NCBI GenBank assembly: GCA_016714535.1
Contig: JADKDR010000008.1
Location: 1-29,732 of the forward strand
DNA length: 29,732 nucleotides
Origin: Bacteroidota bacterium
Lineage (GTDB): Bacteria > Bacteroidota > Bacteroidia > AKYH767-A > OLB10
Direction: 5' to 3'
Positions 17,156 through 27,738 of the stretch are shown here, piece after piece. Every line of letters begins with the position of its first letter. Position 1 is the first letter of the stretch. The notes under the pieces were generated by a model. It made no database searches. It worked only from the letters and a program-made list of their open reading frames with translations, and was not told the DNA's origin. The translations under genes and the position numbers were made by a program.

Positions 17156-18933
17156 ATGGATAGCAAAAACAGCGGTAAGGCGTTCGACTTTAATTTACTT
17201 AAGCAAGTAATGTTGTATGTGAAACCATACAACTCCACGTTTATTGTTACCGTTATTCTTACACTTGCTCTTGCCTTGCTGTCACCCTTAAGGCCCTATA
17301 TTGCTCAGATAGCGATTGATGAATATATCCCGCAGGGCAACAAACACTCGTTGATAGTTTGTGTGATATTAATGCTTGGTACTGCTTTGATTTCTTCGAT
17401 ATTGCAATTTCTATACACTAACAACACGAATTTTCTTGGGCAGCAGGTAATTGAAGATATCCGAAAAAAGTTATTTCACCGGTTATTGCACTTCCGTACT
17501 TCCTTTTTTGATAAAACTCCCATAGGAGTTACTGTTACCCGATTGATAAGTGACATGGAAACCATTGCAGACATTTTTACCGATGGCCTACTACTAATTA
17601 TAAGCGATTTACTGCAATTAGTAGCCATCATTGCTTTTATGTTTTATGTTGATTGGCGCTTGACCTTAATATCGTTAATACGATACCTGTGTTGTTAATT
17701 GCTACCCGCATTTTTCAAAAAATATAAAGAACATTTAATGATGTGCGCAATGCTGTTGCACAACTAAACACATTTGTACAAGAGCATTTATCAGGTATTC
17801 GGATTGTTCAAACTTTTAATCGTGAGCAGCAAGAGTATAAAAAATTTAAAGAGATAAATGCCCAACATCGTAAAGCTAATATTCAATCTATCTGGTATTA
17901 TTCCATTTTCTTTCCGGTGGTGGAGTTGCTTAGCGCAACTGCTATAGGCCTGTTATTATGGTATGGTATTCTGCAAATGCTTGATACCAAACCATCGTTC
18001 GGAATTATTGTCTCGTTTATCATGTACATCAACTTGCTCTTTAGGCCAATACGTGAGTTGGCAGATAAGTTTAATACTCTACAAATGGGTATGCTTAGCA
18101 GCGAACGTATTATAAAACTAATTGGTGCTGATGAACAAACACAAAATACAGGAAAGACAGGTGCTACAAACATTCGCGGGAAAATTGAATTTAGAAATGT
18201 TTATTTTACTTACCAATATGATAATACTAAAAAAGATGCTGATCAAAATTGGATACTTAAAAATATAAGCTTTACCATACAACCCGGAGAAATGGCAGCT
18301 TTAGTAGGCACAACCGGCTCAGGCAAAACAACAATTATCGCGTTGCTCAATCGCTTTTACGAAATACAAAAGGGCGAAATCATGATTGATGATATACCCA
18401 TTCAACATTATGAACTGCATAGTTTGCGCGCAAAAATTGGGCTGGTACAGCAGGATGTGTTCTTGTTTTCAGATAGCATTTACAATAACATTACTTTTTT
18501 TGAAAATGGAATTAGCAGGCTAACTGTGGAGCAAGCTTGCAAAAGTGTAGGCCTGCATCCTTTAATACAGCAATTGCCGGGAGGTTTGGAATTTAATGTA
18601 CAGGAAAGAGGCACACAATTAAGTGCAGGTCAGCGTCAGCTACTAGCCTTTGCACGCACATTGGTGGCTAATCCAACTATATTTATTCTTGACGAGGCAA
18701 CTTCTTCTATTGATAATGAAAGCGAAAAATTAATTTCTAATGCAACACAATCGCTTATGGCCAACCGAACTAGTGTTGTAATTGCGCACAGGCTTACTAC
18801 CATACACCACGCTACGTGCATTTACCTGCTTAGTAAAGGCGAAATCAAAGAACAGGGAACCCATAATGAATTGATTAATAAAAGTGGATTGTACAAGAAA
18901 TTGTACGAACTGCAGTTTGAAAATAATTTGTAA
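17156..18933 (+). CDS. ABC exporter (fused membrane and ATPase domains), frame errors
   Basis: Type IV ABC exporter of the MsbA/multidrug class, about 590 aa after repair. The membrane domain has six segments, including FIVTVILTLALALLSPL, LIVCVILMLGTALISSI and LLIISDLLQLVAIIAFMFYV. The nucleotide-binding domain has Walker A GTTGSGKTT, signature LSAGQ, Walker B IFILDEATSS and switch His in VIAHRLTT. The frame breaks at about 17680 (one C missing; IPIPVLLIATRIFQK is then readable), and a TAA at 17725 would vanish with homopolymer corrections. The two frames 17156-17698 and 17743-18933 cover one normal-length transporter that works as a homodimer or with a partner not seen here. The substrate cannot be told. 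Confidence 0.88.
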
Positions 18934-19010
18934 TAAAGGTAATTAAGTTTATGTTACAGTGCTACTCAATAAGCAAGGCATCTTGTACAAAATTTCGATA
19001 GACTGCTAGC

Positions 19011-19040
19011 TAGCATTTTTGTGATTAGGTGAAAATGCTA
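19011..19040. repeat. Inverted repeat in the intergenic tract after the ABC exporter
   Basis: TAGCATTTT (19011-19019) and AAAATGCTA (19032-19040) form a 9-base stem with a 12-base loop, preceded by the self-complementary GCTAGCTAGC. There is no T run after it, so it is a weak terminator candidate. The rest of 18934-19145 shows nothing I can name. Confidence 0.4.
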
Positions 19041-19145
19041 ATCTCAGGCAGAAAAATATTATACACCTTGTGTAAAACATATAAATTTAAATCTATACTT
19101 TTACCATACCGTATTCTTAATTGTAACAATATAATTATTTATCTA

Positions 19146-22100
19146 ATGAAAAAATTAATCAACTTGCTGGGCTAAATTTTGCTACACTGCACACTGTTAC
19201 AACGGTGCTGGTTTAAGTTGGACCGCTATATGTACAACTACATTTAACACAGCTGATGTTATACCTGATAAGTTAGCCATCGTACCTTATACAATAAATG
19301 GACAAAATCATTTCCGAGTTTTGTGTGGTTTAGTTAACAAAACATACAACACACTCCCAAAGCTTGTGGAAATATTTAATTCTGAATTTCCTACCGCTTG
19401 CACGAATACCTTAGTAAACAACAACCCGTGTGGCACTAATCCTGTACCTACCGATATATTTACTAATATGTATTTAGACTTACTGGATAAGACCGATGGA
19501 GGAGTAAACTCAATAGAAGTAAATCCTTGGCGTCATACTATTTATTTAAGTACTGCCTATCAACCAACAAGTACAGGGCTGTTACGGGCAGGGTATATCG
19601 TGGTAGTTACAATCCTTACACGGGTGATGTTGATGATTGTTGGAGCGATATTACTGGTAATTTGCCAAATAAAGTTTGCGTTGCAATAAGTAGCAATGCA
19701 AGTAAAAAGGAAGCTTGTAGCGAGAATATTTTTGCTTGTGTACGTGGGCTTGGAGTTTGGAAGTGTGATATTGTGAATGAATTTGATGTAAACGATTATG
19801 CACAAAAATCGTTTTTATGAAGTAAATAATGACATAGTAATTGCTTCAAATACAACAATCACATTGACAGGCTGTACCTTAGCCATAGCTACCGGAAAAA
19901 ATTACTGTGGAGCAAAATGCGACATTAGTTTGAAGGGCACTAGCTATTTATATGCCTGTGGCGATATGTGGCAAGGCATTATAAACAATGGAGGCACTGT
20001 AAATATTACAAACTCATCAACTATTGAAGATGCAATAGAAGCTGTGCACAATCAAAACAACGGTATCCTAAACATTACCAACAACACCTTTGCCGGCAAC
20101 AATACCGATTTGTTTTTAGATCAAGGCAGTTATTCAAATATGAAAATAACAGGCAACACATTTACAAATGCCGCAGGGCCACTTACCAAAGCACCTTATG
20201 CAGGCATAGCACCCGCACATCATATACGATTGAATAATGTTACTGCCCTCGAAATTGGTGGTGCTACAGTGGCCGAAAAGAATATTTTTAACCGCAATTT
20301 GCTTGGCATATTGGCAACTGGCTCTACTTTTAATAGCTATAATAATACATTTAGTAATTGTGGTAAATTGCAGTATGCCGCCAATGCAATACCATCGTGG
20401 ACAAAACTTTATTACTGTGCTGCAATTACCGCAGTATCTTACAATAACACCCCCACTGTAAATATTGGTGACCAAAACAAAACAAACACCTTCACCAATT
20501 GCGATTTTGGAATATTTATTTGCTGGTGGCAAAACAAACGCATCACCCTCGATGCCCTGTACAACACTTTTGAAAATTGCCCTACAAGCATTTACGCACT
20601 TAATGTAAATGGTACTACTACTACCAACACCCTAAACATTAACAACAATTCTATTACCAAAACACCATTAGGTGGAATAGGCATTCGTTTAGAAAATCTG
20701 CGTTTTAATACCATTGCCAATATTAATAACAATATGATAAATCAAAGTGGTTTTTATGATGCGGCAAATTATGGCCGGGCGGGTATTGATATACAAAATT
20801 ATTTGCCTACTGTGGTGAGGTTGAATGTAAGCAATAATAATTCTCGCAATGTAGCAACCAGTATAATGTTGCGAAATTTACTTGGCTATGCTAAGTGTGG
20901 CAATGGTGGAGGGCAATTAAATGTTTTTGAAAATACAATTTATATTACAAAACCGATTGTTGATATTGGACTACAACATCAAACAGGAATTAATGTGCAA
21001 AATTGCCAATTTGCTCAACTATACAATAACAACCCAATACATTATACTCAAATACCCGATGTTACAATACTCGATTTAGTTACAGGAATAAATATTGAAG
21101 GCAGTACATTAATTACACTATCGCAAAACAAAACTGAAAATTGTGGGCGAGGTATTTCTTTTAAAAGCGTGTGTACAGGTACAGTTTTATTTTGCAATAC
21201 AATGACAAACTGTTGGCGCGGTGCATACCTTGACGGTACAGGTGTAAGCACCTCCATAAGCGACCAAGGCGATTGGACTAATAACACAATCACAAGTACA
21301 TCGTGGGGTAATAAATGGGATAATAATGACCCAACACTTAGTGGAAATAATAGAGTGGATGGGAGTGGAATGCCAGTTGGTACACCCCCACTATGGTTAT
21401 ACGATGTAAATGATGTTGCACCTTTTATGTTCAGACCTGTGCCTTCAAATCAGCAATATATAACTCCTACAGCCGTAAATAACACAACAACCGATTGCAC
21501 AGCACCAAATATAGTAAGTGATATAGAACGAGAGCGCAACTATGGACGAACTGTGCGCGATAGTACATGGAACGACCCCGATTCTACCTATTTTGAAATA
21601 ACGAACGAAGACGCATTTTTTGATGCTGCAAATGCAGACTCTACTATACTTTATCAAAATAATAATAAAGATGCCATTTATCAAAACAAATACAATCAAT
21701 TGAATGGTGCGGACGAAGGACGAATAGATGATGTGATTTGTAAAATAACTGACGGTGATTAGATTACTGCACTTTCAATTGTGGATGCATTGGATGCAAG
21801 CAATGTTATAAATGCAAACAAGCAATTTGTATTAAAATATTTTGTTGCGTTATAAAATAATGATTCTATTTTGGACACTACCATTATTGAACAATTATAT
21901 GCCTTGGTTTATACCCATCCGTTTTACGGTGGCGAAGCGGTGTATTGGGCGAGGGCAATACTCCACATAGATGTAATAGATGAAATGCCGCAATTGCGAA
22001 AAGGGCGACCAAATATTCAAAATCAGAATGTATTGAAATTGCAAAATGGAAAGCTCCTGCCAAACCCTGCAAAAGATTATGTGCTATTTAATTATGAGAA

Positions 22101-22286
22101 AAATAAATCAGATAAAATTAGTTTAGAAATTATTGATTGCATTGGAAAAAAAAAATTAATGAGATTGAAATTGAAAATGCACAAACGATAATTAGCACAA
22201 CCGGTTTGCAACAATCCGTTTATTTTATTCATGTATATATAAATGGAATAAATACAGAAACCCATAAACTAATTTTAATCAAATAA
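19146..22286 (+). CDS. Secreted parallel beta-helix protein with T9SS tail (several frame breaks)
   Basis: One large surface protein of about 1045 aa. It begins at ATG 19146 (MKKLIN...), with frames then at about 19165-19600, 19590-19797, 19798-21762 and on to 22286. The middle has beta-helix repeats rich in Asn, Thr and Gly (ILNITNNTFAGNNTDLF, NTLNINNNSITKTPLGG, GINIEGSTLITLSQNKTENC). These stack as parallel coils and often bind or cut polysaccharides, but no catalytic triad is evident. After the helix come a helical linker (GRTVRDSTWNDPDSTYFEI, EDAFFDAANADSTILY) and a T9SS tail (LLPNPAKDYVLFNY to THKLILIK). TAG at 21760 and TAA at 21855 fall inside the tail linker. A second, decayed copy of this tail lies at 24420-25151. 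Confidence 0.75.
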
Positions 22287-22294
22287 TTATCACG

Positions 22295-22320
22295 GGTGCT
22301 GCATTACAGCACCTTTTTTT
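22295..22320 (+). terminator. Terminator after the beta-helix gene
   Basis: GGTGCTG (22295-22301), a 5-base loop, CAGCACC (22307-22313), then seven Ts. It lies nine bases after the reconstructed stop of the beta-helix protein, which supports 22286 as the true gene end. Confidence 0.9.
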
Positions 22321-22331
22321 AATTATATAAA

Positions 22332-23846
22332 ATGAAAAGTAATTATTTGATAATATTATTTTGTGTTGTAAATTTTGCGTACAGCCAAAATATGAATAGT
22401 AATTGGTGCTTTGGTGACAGTGCAGGTATTAACTTTGTAAATACAGCTAATCCGTTGTCATTTGCATCAAGCGTAGTTAGTCGTGGTAGTTGCACGAGTA
22501 TTTCTGATTCTAATAGCGTACTTCAATTTTATAGCTATAATGGCACAACAAGTTTTGATGACGATACTCGTGTATGCAATAATACAAATGATACAGTTGA
22601 AAATGGCACACGACTAAATGGTAGAGCATTTTATAATCAAATTCTATTTGTACCAACTTTAGATGATACAAATTTATTTTACATTTTTCATAGTGGTGTT
22701 TATACTGTAAAGGGATTTTATTTTTCTATACTTGATAAAAGCGCAAATGGTGGCCTTGGAAAAATAATTGTCAAAAATGCGCCACTTATAGTCAATGATT
22801 GGGTTGGCGATTGTTTAATAGCTATTAAAAGTGGTAATGGTAAAGACTGGTGGATAATTACAAAATATTCAAATGATGCTGGTTTTACTTATATAAATCG
22901 TTTTTATGTTTACTTAGTTTCGTCAACAGGTATTTCGCCTCCCATAATACAAGACTTTGGCAACGCAACAGACAGAGTTTTGCAAAAAATATATTTCAAC
23001 AACCAAGGCAATAAGCTGATGAACATTAACATCACTGGTCTAATGACAGAGTACAATTTCGACCGCTGCACAGGCATTTTATCAAATCCCAATATTATTT
23101 TTCCTGAGCAAACTTCAAACATTGATAGATGGTTTTGGGAGGGTGCTTACTCACCTAATGATAGTTTGTTTTATGTAGCCAAAAATTGGTACTCCTTTCC
23201 AAATGATACTTCAATGCTATTGCAATACAATTTATTCGCAACTGATATACCTGCAAGTTGCGATACGCTTTGGCAAATAAAATATCCTGTAACTATAGGC
23301 GCAATTCGCCTAGCCCCTGATAATAAAATGTATGTTACTTGTGCTTATGATTGGGGTTTTCCATTAATCCCATACCCCGATAGTGTACGCAATATGTACA
23401 ATGAAAATCTTGGCGTAATTAATTATCCTGATAGCATTGGTGCAGCATGTAATTTTACACCGTTTAGTTTTAATCTTGGAGGTAAAAGAACTTACTGGGG
23501 TTTGCCTAATAATCCGGATTATAGTTTGGGGCGGTTGTTGGGAAGTCCTTGTGATACTTTGCAGTGGGTGGGCACGCCCGAAACCCCCAAACCCCCACTT
23601 GGGGGCTTTAAGAGCATGCGCATCAATCCCAATCCATTTGCCTCAAAAATAAATATTGAGTTGAGTGATTTTAAAAATGAAAGTTATGTTTTAAAAATAG
23701 TGGATGCAATGGGTAAAGAAATTTGGCAACAGGAGATTGTGAAACAAAAAACAGAAATAGATTTAGAAAAAATAAAACAGGGATTTATTTGTTATGCTGA
23801 GTGGGTGGAAATGATATATTTACAGGGGAAAATAATAAAGATGTGA
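22332..23846 (+). CDS. Secreted beta-propeller-like protein with T9SS tail
   Basis: Sec signal peptide (LIILFCVVNFAYSQ), then a domain typical of Bacteroidota surface propellers: NSNWCFGDSAGINF, GNGKDWWIITKYSND, FDRCTGILSNP, YSPNDSLFYVAKNW and RLAPDNKMYVTC, which repeat as blade-like units. The function is unknown; related domains sit in adhesins and gliding-associated proteins. It is 504 aa. After GSPCDTLQW a palindromic repeat (23582-23610) is translated in frame as TPKPPLGG, followed by the T9SS tail (INPNPFASKINIEL). The last 30 residues look frame-shifted twice: GIYFVMLSGGNDIFTGKIIKM is the expected ending, so small indels are likely. A diverged, decayed paralogue is at 25206-26727. Confidence 0.75.
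   Translation: MKSNYLIILFCVVNFAYSQNMNSNWCFGDSAGINFVNTANPLSFASSVVSRGSCTSISDSNSVLQFYSYNGTTSFDDDTRVCNNTNDTVENGTRLNGRAFYNQILFVPTLDDTNLFYIFHSGVYTVKGFYFSILDKSANGGLGKIIVKNAPLIVNDWVGDCLIAIKSGNGKDWWIITKYSNDAGFTYINRFYVYLVSSTGISPPIIQDFGNATDRVLQKIYFNNQGNKLMNINITGLMTEYNFDRCTGILSNPNIIFPEQTSNIDRWFWEGAYSPNDSLFYVAKNWYSFPNDTSMLLQYNLFATDIPASCDTLWQIKYPVTIGAIRLAPDNKMYVTCAYDWGFPLIPYPDSVRNMYNENLGVINYPDSIGAACNFTPFSFNLGGKRTYWGLPNNPDYSLGRLLGSPCDTLQWVGTPETPKPPLGGFKSMRINPNPFASKINIELSDFKNESYVLKIVDAMGKEIWQQEIVKQKTEIDLEKIKQGFICYAEWVEMIYLQGKIIKM
23582..23610. repeat. Palindromic repeat inserted in a coding linker (CCCCCAA...TTGGGGG)
   Basis: AACCCCCAAACCCCCACTTG followed by GGGGCTTTA holds CCCCCAA against TTGGGGG. It reads in frame as TPKPPLGG within the propeller-like protein, between its body and its T9SS tail. 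It belongs to the dispersed short palindromes seen in Bacteroidota genomes. Confidence 0.75.
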
Positions 23847-23851
23847 AAATG

Positions 23852-23964
23852 CGGCCTTCGCTCTGGCCGTTGCCCTAAAGGGCGCAACAATAGCATACAA
23901 TTAAAAATTTTGTTTGTATAAGTGGCTGGATACCCTTCAGGGGTTGTGGGAGCGGGAAGTCAAT
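23852..23964. repeat. Cluster of short palindromes
   Basis: Three hairpins in a row: CGGCC / GGCCG (23852-23869), GTTGCCCT / AGGGCGCAAC with one bulged G (23869-23888), and ACCC / GGGT around TTCAG (23952-23964). None has a following T run at the usual place. The cluster fills the gap between the propeller gene and the small secreted protein gene. Confidence 0.6.
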
Positions 23965-24000
23965 TTTTACTAAAAAAATAAATTAAAAAAAAATAAAATT

Positions 24001-24359
24001 ATGAAAAATCTCATTTTGGTATTTCTCTCTTTTTTGCAATGTTCATTGCAACACACGAAGCAAACGCACAACCATGCAACCTGCCCATTATGAATATGCA
24101 CACAGTGTATATATTCACAACAAAAACAAACCACACTATGGAAGAAGTAATGGGAGCAAAATTAAACCCCATGTTATTCAATTTCGTGTTTGTAAAAACT
24201 GCAGCCGAACTAAATGAGCTTAAAAAATTAGCAAGAGAAAATAAATTGCAATCTTCTGTTTTTGTTTTTTTTAGTAACGGTAAGGCTATACGTTACTGCA
24301 ATGTGGAGGAGTTTGCAAAGGCTGTTGAGAATAAAATTGAGCTTAAGGTTGAGGAGTAA
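24001..24359 (+). CDS. Small secreted protein, 119 aa, unknown (frame error in signal peptide)
   Basis: The ATG at 24001 codes for MKNLILVFLSF, and one missing T in the T6 run near 24033 breaks the frame. Restoring it gives FFAMFIATHEANAQPCN, a full signal peptide that joins the frame read from 24039. The mature protein is about 95 aa. It has two cysteines (CNLP and YCNVEEF) that could form a disulphide, a core with VYIFTTKTNHTMEEVMG and a Lys-rich helix (ELNELKKLARENK). I do not recognise it; the short alpha/beta pattern resembles a thioredoxin-like or periplasmic small domain, but no CxxC is present. It lies between the intact and decayed copies of the duplicated surface-protein module. Confidence 0.6.
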
Positions 24360-24419
24360 GTTTTGATTGAAATAAATAATTATCCTTCGTAAAAATTAAC
24401 GGGTATGCAATACAATTCT

Positions 24420-25151
24420 CGATTCACTATAGCGCCACAAGCGACGGACGCTTGCGGGAGGAGAGGGATACTGTTTATTTCGATTACCTGACGATGAAGC
24501 GTATTACCGTGCAGGCAATAGAGATAGTTGCTTGCTCAACTTGGCTGACACCAGCGACCAGGCTTATTTGGAATATCTTTCGATACTTGAAGCAAGCAAC
24601 ATAGGCAAATTTGAAGATGTGCGCGATTACATAGCTGCCAAGAATAAGCAAGCAGCTCAGATAAAAAGTGGCGATGAGCACGAATAATCAAATCAATACC
24701 AATTTAAAAGTACTCTCACAAATTTATCTCGACCATGTAATAGATAACGAGCAATTAGAATTAGATTCTGCGACTCGCGCACAACTTAAAGCATCGCTTA
24801 TCAAAAGCAATTGAAGGCGGTGAGGCGGTTTATAGCGCGTGCTATGTTGCATTTAGACTGGAAGATTATTATTTGTTAGGATTGCGTAAGGCTGATGTGA
24901 CAGAAACAGCAACAAATTTAATTTAGTAACGATTAAAGTAAATCCAAACCCAGCTAAAAATGAGATTGAGGTTTCGAGTAATAAAAGCTTTAATAAAATA
25001 ATTATTGCGAGGATATATATGGTAGGACAGTTTCTTCAACTTATGCAATGGAAAATACATTATCCCGCAAAATGGTGATAAGCTCAATTCCAATGGTGTT
25101 TACATTGCACAGTTGTACAATTTAGATTTAAGTATTGGTAACGCAAATTAA
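24420..25151 (+). pseudogene. Decayed second copy of the beta-helix protein's C-terminal region
   Basis: Pieced together across frames, this tract reads RDTVYFDYPDDEAYYRAGNRD, then LEYLSILEASNIGKFEDVRDY, SQIYLDHVIDNEQLELD, EGGEAVYSACYVAFRLEDYY, VNPNPAKNEIEVSSN and finally LYNLDLSIGNAN ending at 25151. These line up in order with the linker, GGEAVYWARAIL and PNPAKDYVLFNY tail segments of the gene at 19146-22286. No beta-helix part precedes it, so the copy is truncated at its 5' end. It holds many frame breaks; some may be sequencing errors, but the missing N-terminus is not. A terminator follows at 25172, as after the intact copy. Confidence 0.75.
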
Positions 25152-25171
25152 TTATTTCCAAGTAACCTATG

Positions 25172-25196
25172 GGGCATCATTTTGATGCCCTTTTTT
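25172..25196 (+). terminator. Terminator after the beta-helix remnant
   Basis: GGGCATCA (25172-25179), loop TTT, TGATGCCC (25183-25190), then six Ts. It sits in the same relative place as the terminator at 22295 in the intact copy of the module. Confidence 0.9.
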
Positions 25197-25205
25197 AAAA
25201 TAATA

Positions 25206-26727
25206 ATGAAAGCACTTTGGGTTTTTGTGGTTTTTATTTATTCTGTTTAAGTGGCCAAAACAGAAATTCGGTTTGGGTGTTCGGTGATAGCTGTATAATA
25301 ATATTTGATACAATAGGCGTAAATTGATTCTTCAATATGTGTTTCAAGAGGTAGTGCGAGCAGTGTGGCAGATAAAAAAGGTAAGTATTTATTTAGTATA
25401 ACAGGGTCCATTGAGGCATTAAATGCACAATATCCTCAAGCTGCAAAAGTTTATAATTCGGAAAATAAAATAGCTGTTGGTGGTGATAGCTTAGTTGGCA
25501 CTGCATGGTATAGGGGTATGTAGCAGTTCCTATTCCAAATGATATAAGTAAATATTATATGTTTAGTGCTGGAGTTACTACGGTTCACGGTTTTACTATT
25601 CAATAATTGACATGAGCCAGGATAGCGGGCGTGGTGCTGTCATTCAAAAAAATGTACCCTTACCAAGGCACTAACTTTATAGCATCGGATGGCTTAGCGG
25701 CAGTGCAACATGGCAATGGCAGAGATTGGTGGCTGGTTGTGAGAGAGTGGACAAAACCACCTTACGATAGTGCTTTTTATTTTTATTTAGTTACACCAGA
25801 TAGTGTTTATTTGCACCATGAGCAACATAATGGTGAGGCTATTGTTGATAATGCTACTACTGTTCAATTTTCAAAAGATGGAAGTAAATTAATTTGTATG
25901 GAACGAAGGGGTTTTATTAACTGTTTTTGATTTTAACAGATGCAATGGAGAACTAAGTAATGAATTAAGAATTGAAAATCCAGTTGCAAATCAAGTGGAT
26001 AGCTTTCCATGGTTTTTTGATTTAGAAATTTCTGCCAACAATAGGTATTTATATTTAAGTCAATTGCATAATGATTATGATTCATTAAATCATGTTATCC
26101 AATACGATTTGCAAGCTGCCAATGTGCAAGCAAGTAAAGATACAATTGCCGATATAACAAATCTTGCTTATGCTGGCTTATTAGAACTGGCGCCAAACAA
26201 TAAAATTTATTTATCATGTTGGTATAACCCTGTTGGCACATTCATGTATCCATTTTCAGATAGTGTGCACAACTATATAAACGAAAACCTAAGTGTAATA
26301 AATGAGCCCGATAGTGATAATTGCAATTTTACACCATTTAGTTTTTACCTCGGTGGCAAGCGCACTTATTATGGTTTTGCCTAATAATCCCAATTATGAA
26401 TTGGGGCGGCTTTTGGGGTCACCTTGTGATACGTTGCAGTGGACAAACCTCACCCCGGCCCTCTCCAAAGGAGAGGGAGTAATTCAAATTACTTACATAT
26501 CTGCATGGGAGAAGTTGTTTATAAATGCAAGTGGGCTGCAAGGGAAGAATGTAACGGTGAGTATATACGATGGGCGGGGAGTATTGGTAAGGGCACAAAA
26601 TTTTGTGCCCTTACATAACGGTTACGCTACAGTGGATGTGGATTGTAGTGGTTGGGCGAGTGGGATGTATGTTGTATATTTGGAAACGGATAAGGAAAGG
26701 TTGTCCAAGAAATTTATTAAGGAATGA
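25206..26727 (+). pseudogene. Second beta-propeller-like T9SS protein (paralogue of 22332-23846), many frame breaks
   Basis: Starts at ATG 25206 with a signal peptide (MKALWVFVVFIYSV). One missing T then leads into LSGQNRNSVWVFGDSC, the same opening as the upstream paralogue. Later frames carry GNGRDWWLVVREWTKPP, FDFNRCNG (near 25928), LLELAPNNKIYLSC, CNFTPFSFYLGGKRTYYG and RLLGSPCDTLQW. A palindromic repeat is translated in frame (NLTPALSKGEG, 26448-26477) just before the T9SS tail, which ends SKKFIKE. Frames break at about 25250, 25520, 25600, 25930 and 26380. Most breaks lie at short homopolymers, so the gene may be intact in the cell, but the number is high. I call it pseudogene with doubt. 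Confidence 0.65.
26448..26477. repeat. Palindromic LTPALSKGEG-type repeat inserted in a coding linker
   Basis: CCTCACCCCGGCCCTCTCC, AAA, GGAGAGGG: the same family as the repeats around the terminase small-subunit gene, but here read in frame as LTPALSKGEG. It sits directly after DTLQW, the same place where the paralogous protein carries a different palindrome (23582-23610). Confidence 0.85.
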
Positions 26728-26821
26728 AATATTTATTGATTTTTTCAATTGTTATATTAATCGTATTTAATATGATGATGAAACTCAAAAGTCATTTTGT
26801 ATTTTTTGCAAAAAAATAATC

Positions 26822-27439
26822 ATGCTCATAATTGGAATTGCGGGAGGTTCAGGCTCCGGAAAAACTACAGTGGTAAAAGAAGTGATGAGTTCTTTTTCGC
26901 TCAATCAGGTTGCTATACTTTCGCAGGATAGTTATTATAAAGATAGCAGCCACATTACGATTGAGGAAAGGAAGGGTATAAACTTTGACCATCCAGAAAG
27001 TATAGAATTTGATTTGCTTGTAAATCACTTGCACGAACTACGCAAGGGCAATAAAATTGAACAACCACTATACGATTATATTACTTCCACCCGACTAAAA
27101 GAAGTAAATAACATAGAACCAAATAATGTAATTATTGTAGAAGGCATTTTATTATTTACAGATAAGCGTGTGCGCGACTTGTGCGATATAAAAGTCTTTG
27201 TAGATGCCGAACCTGACGACCGCCTCATACGCATTATAGAACGTGATATGCGCGAGCGTGGCCGCAGCGCACATCAGGTAATTAACAGATACACGGTAGT
27301 GAAAGACATGCACACAAAATTTATTGAGCCTACCAAACGCTTTGCCGATGTTATAATTCCACAAGGGGGCGAAAACAAAGTGGCCATAAATATGCTGGTA
27401 GCAACCATACTGCAAAAGTTGTTGAAGTCGAATCAGTAG
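26822..27439 (+). CDS. udk: Uridine kinase
   Basis: Phosphorylates uridine and cytidine to their monophosphates in pyrimidine salvage. The protein is 205 aa, standard for the family, with an intact frame. The P-loop is GGSGSGKTT (8-16). SQDSYYKD is the substrate-binding loop, NFDHPESIEFDLL the uridine site, and IIVEGILLF the second strand. The lid region is RDMRERGRS with arginines that contact phosphate. It stands alone between the surface-protein cluster and the saccharopine-dehydrogenase-like gene, with no visible operon partner. Confidence 0.95.
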   Translation: MLIIGIAGGSGSGKTTVVKEVMSSFSLNQVAILSQDSYYKDSSHITIEERKGINFDHPESIEFDLLVNHLHELRKGNKIEQPLYDYITSTRLKEVNNIEPNNVIIVEGILLFTDKRVRDLCDIKVFVDAEPDDRLIRIIERDMRERGRSAHQVINRYTVVKDMHTKFIEPTKRFADVIIPQGGENKVAINMLVATILQKLLKSNQ

Positions 27440-27738
27440 TTGGGTCTTTTGATTCACACTCAGTTATTATATTGCCCCTAATTTTAATTAAACTTCAAAA
27501 TCAAGAAATTTTTTCTCTTTGCGGCTGTAAGCACCCATACTTGCTACTTGTTTGCAGACCTTGCTTTCGCTAGAATATACTGAAGGCTAACATGAGGTTA
27601 AAGTTCGTGATAGCTTAGGCATCTATAGCAAATCAAATTTCTCAATAAACACGTGACCATTTCAAAGTCGAAATCAATAGCCTAATGTCAATACTACACT
27701 CCTACCCTAAGCAATCCTTTAATTTACACTATCTTATA
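27440..27738. other. Gap between udk and the saccharopine-dehydrogenase-like gene
   Basis: About 300 bases without a supported gene. On the minus strand a short frame ends MGAYSRKEKKFLDFEV at about 27493 and could be the C-terminus of a small broken gene, but its upstream part is not readable. The two flanking genes converge here, yet no clear terminator hairpin is seen. Confidence 0.35.
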
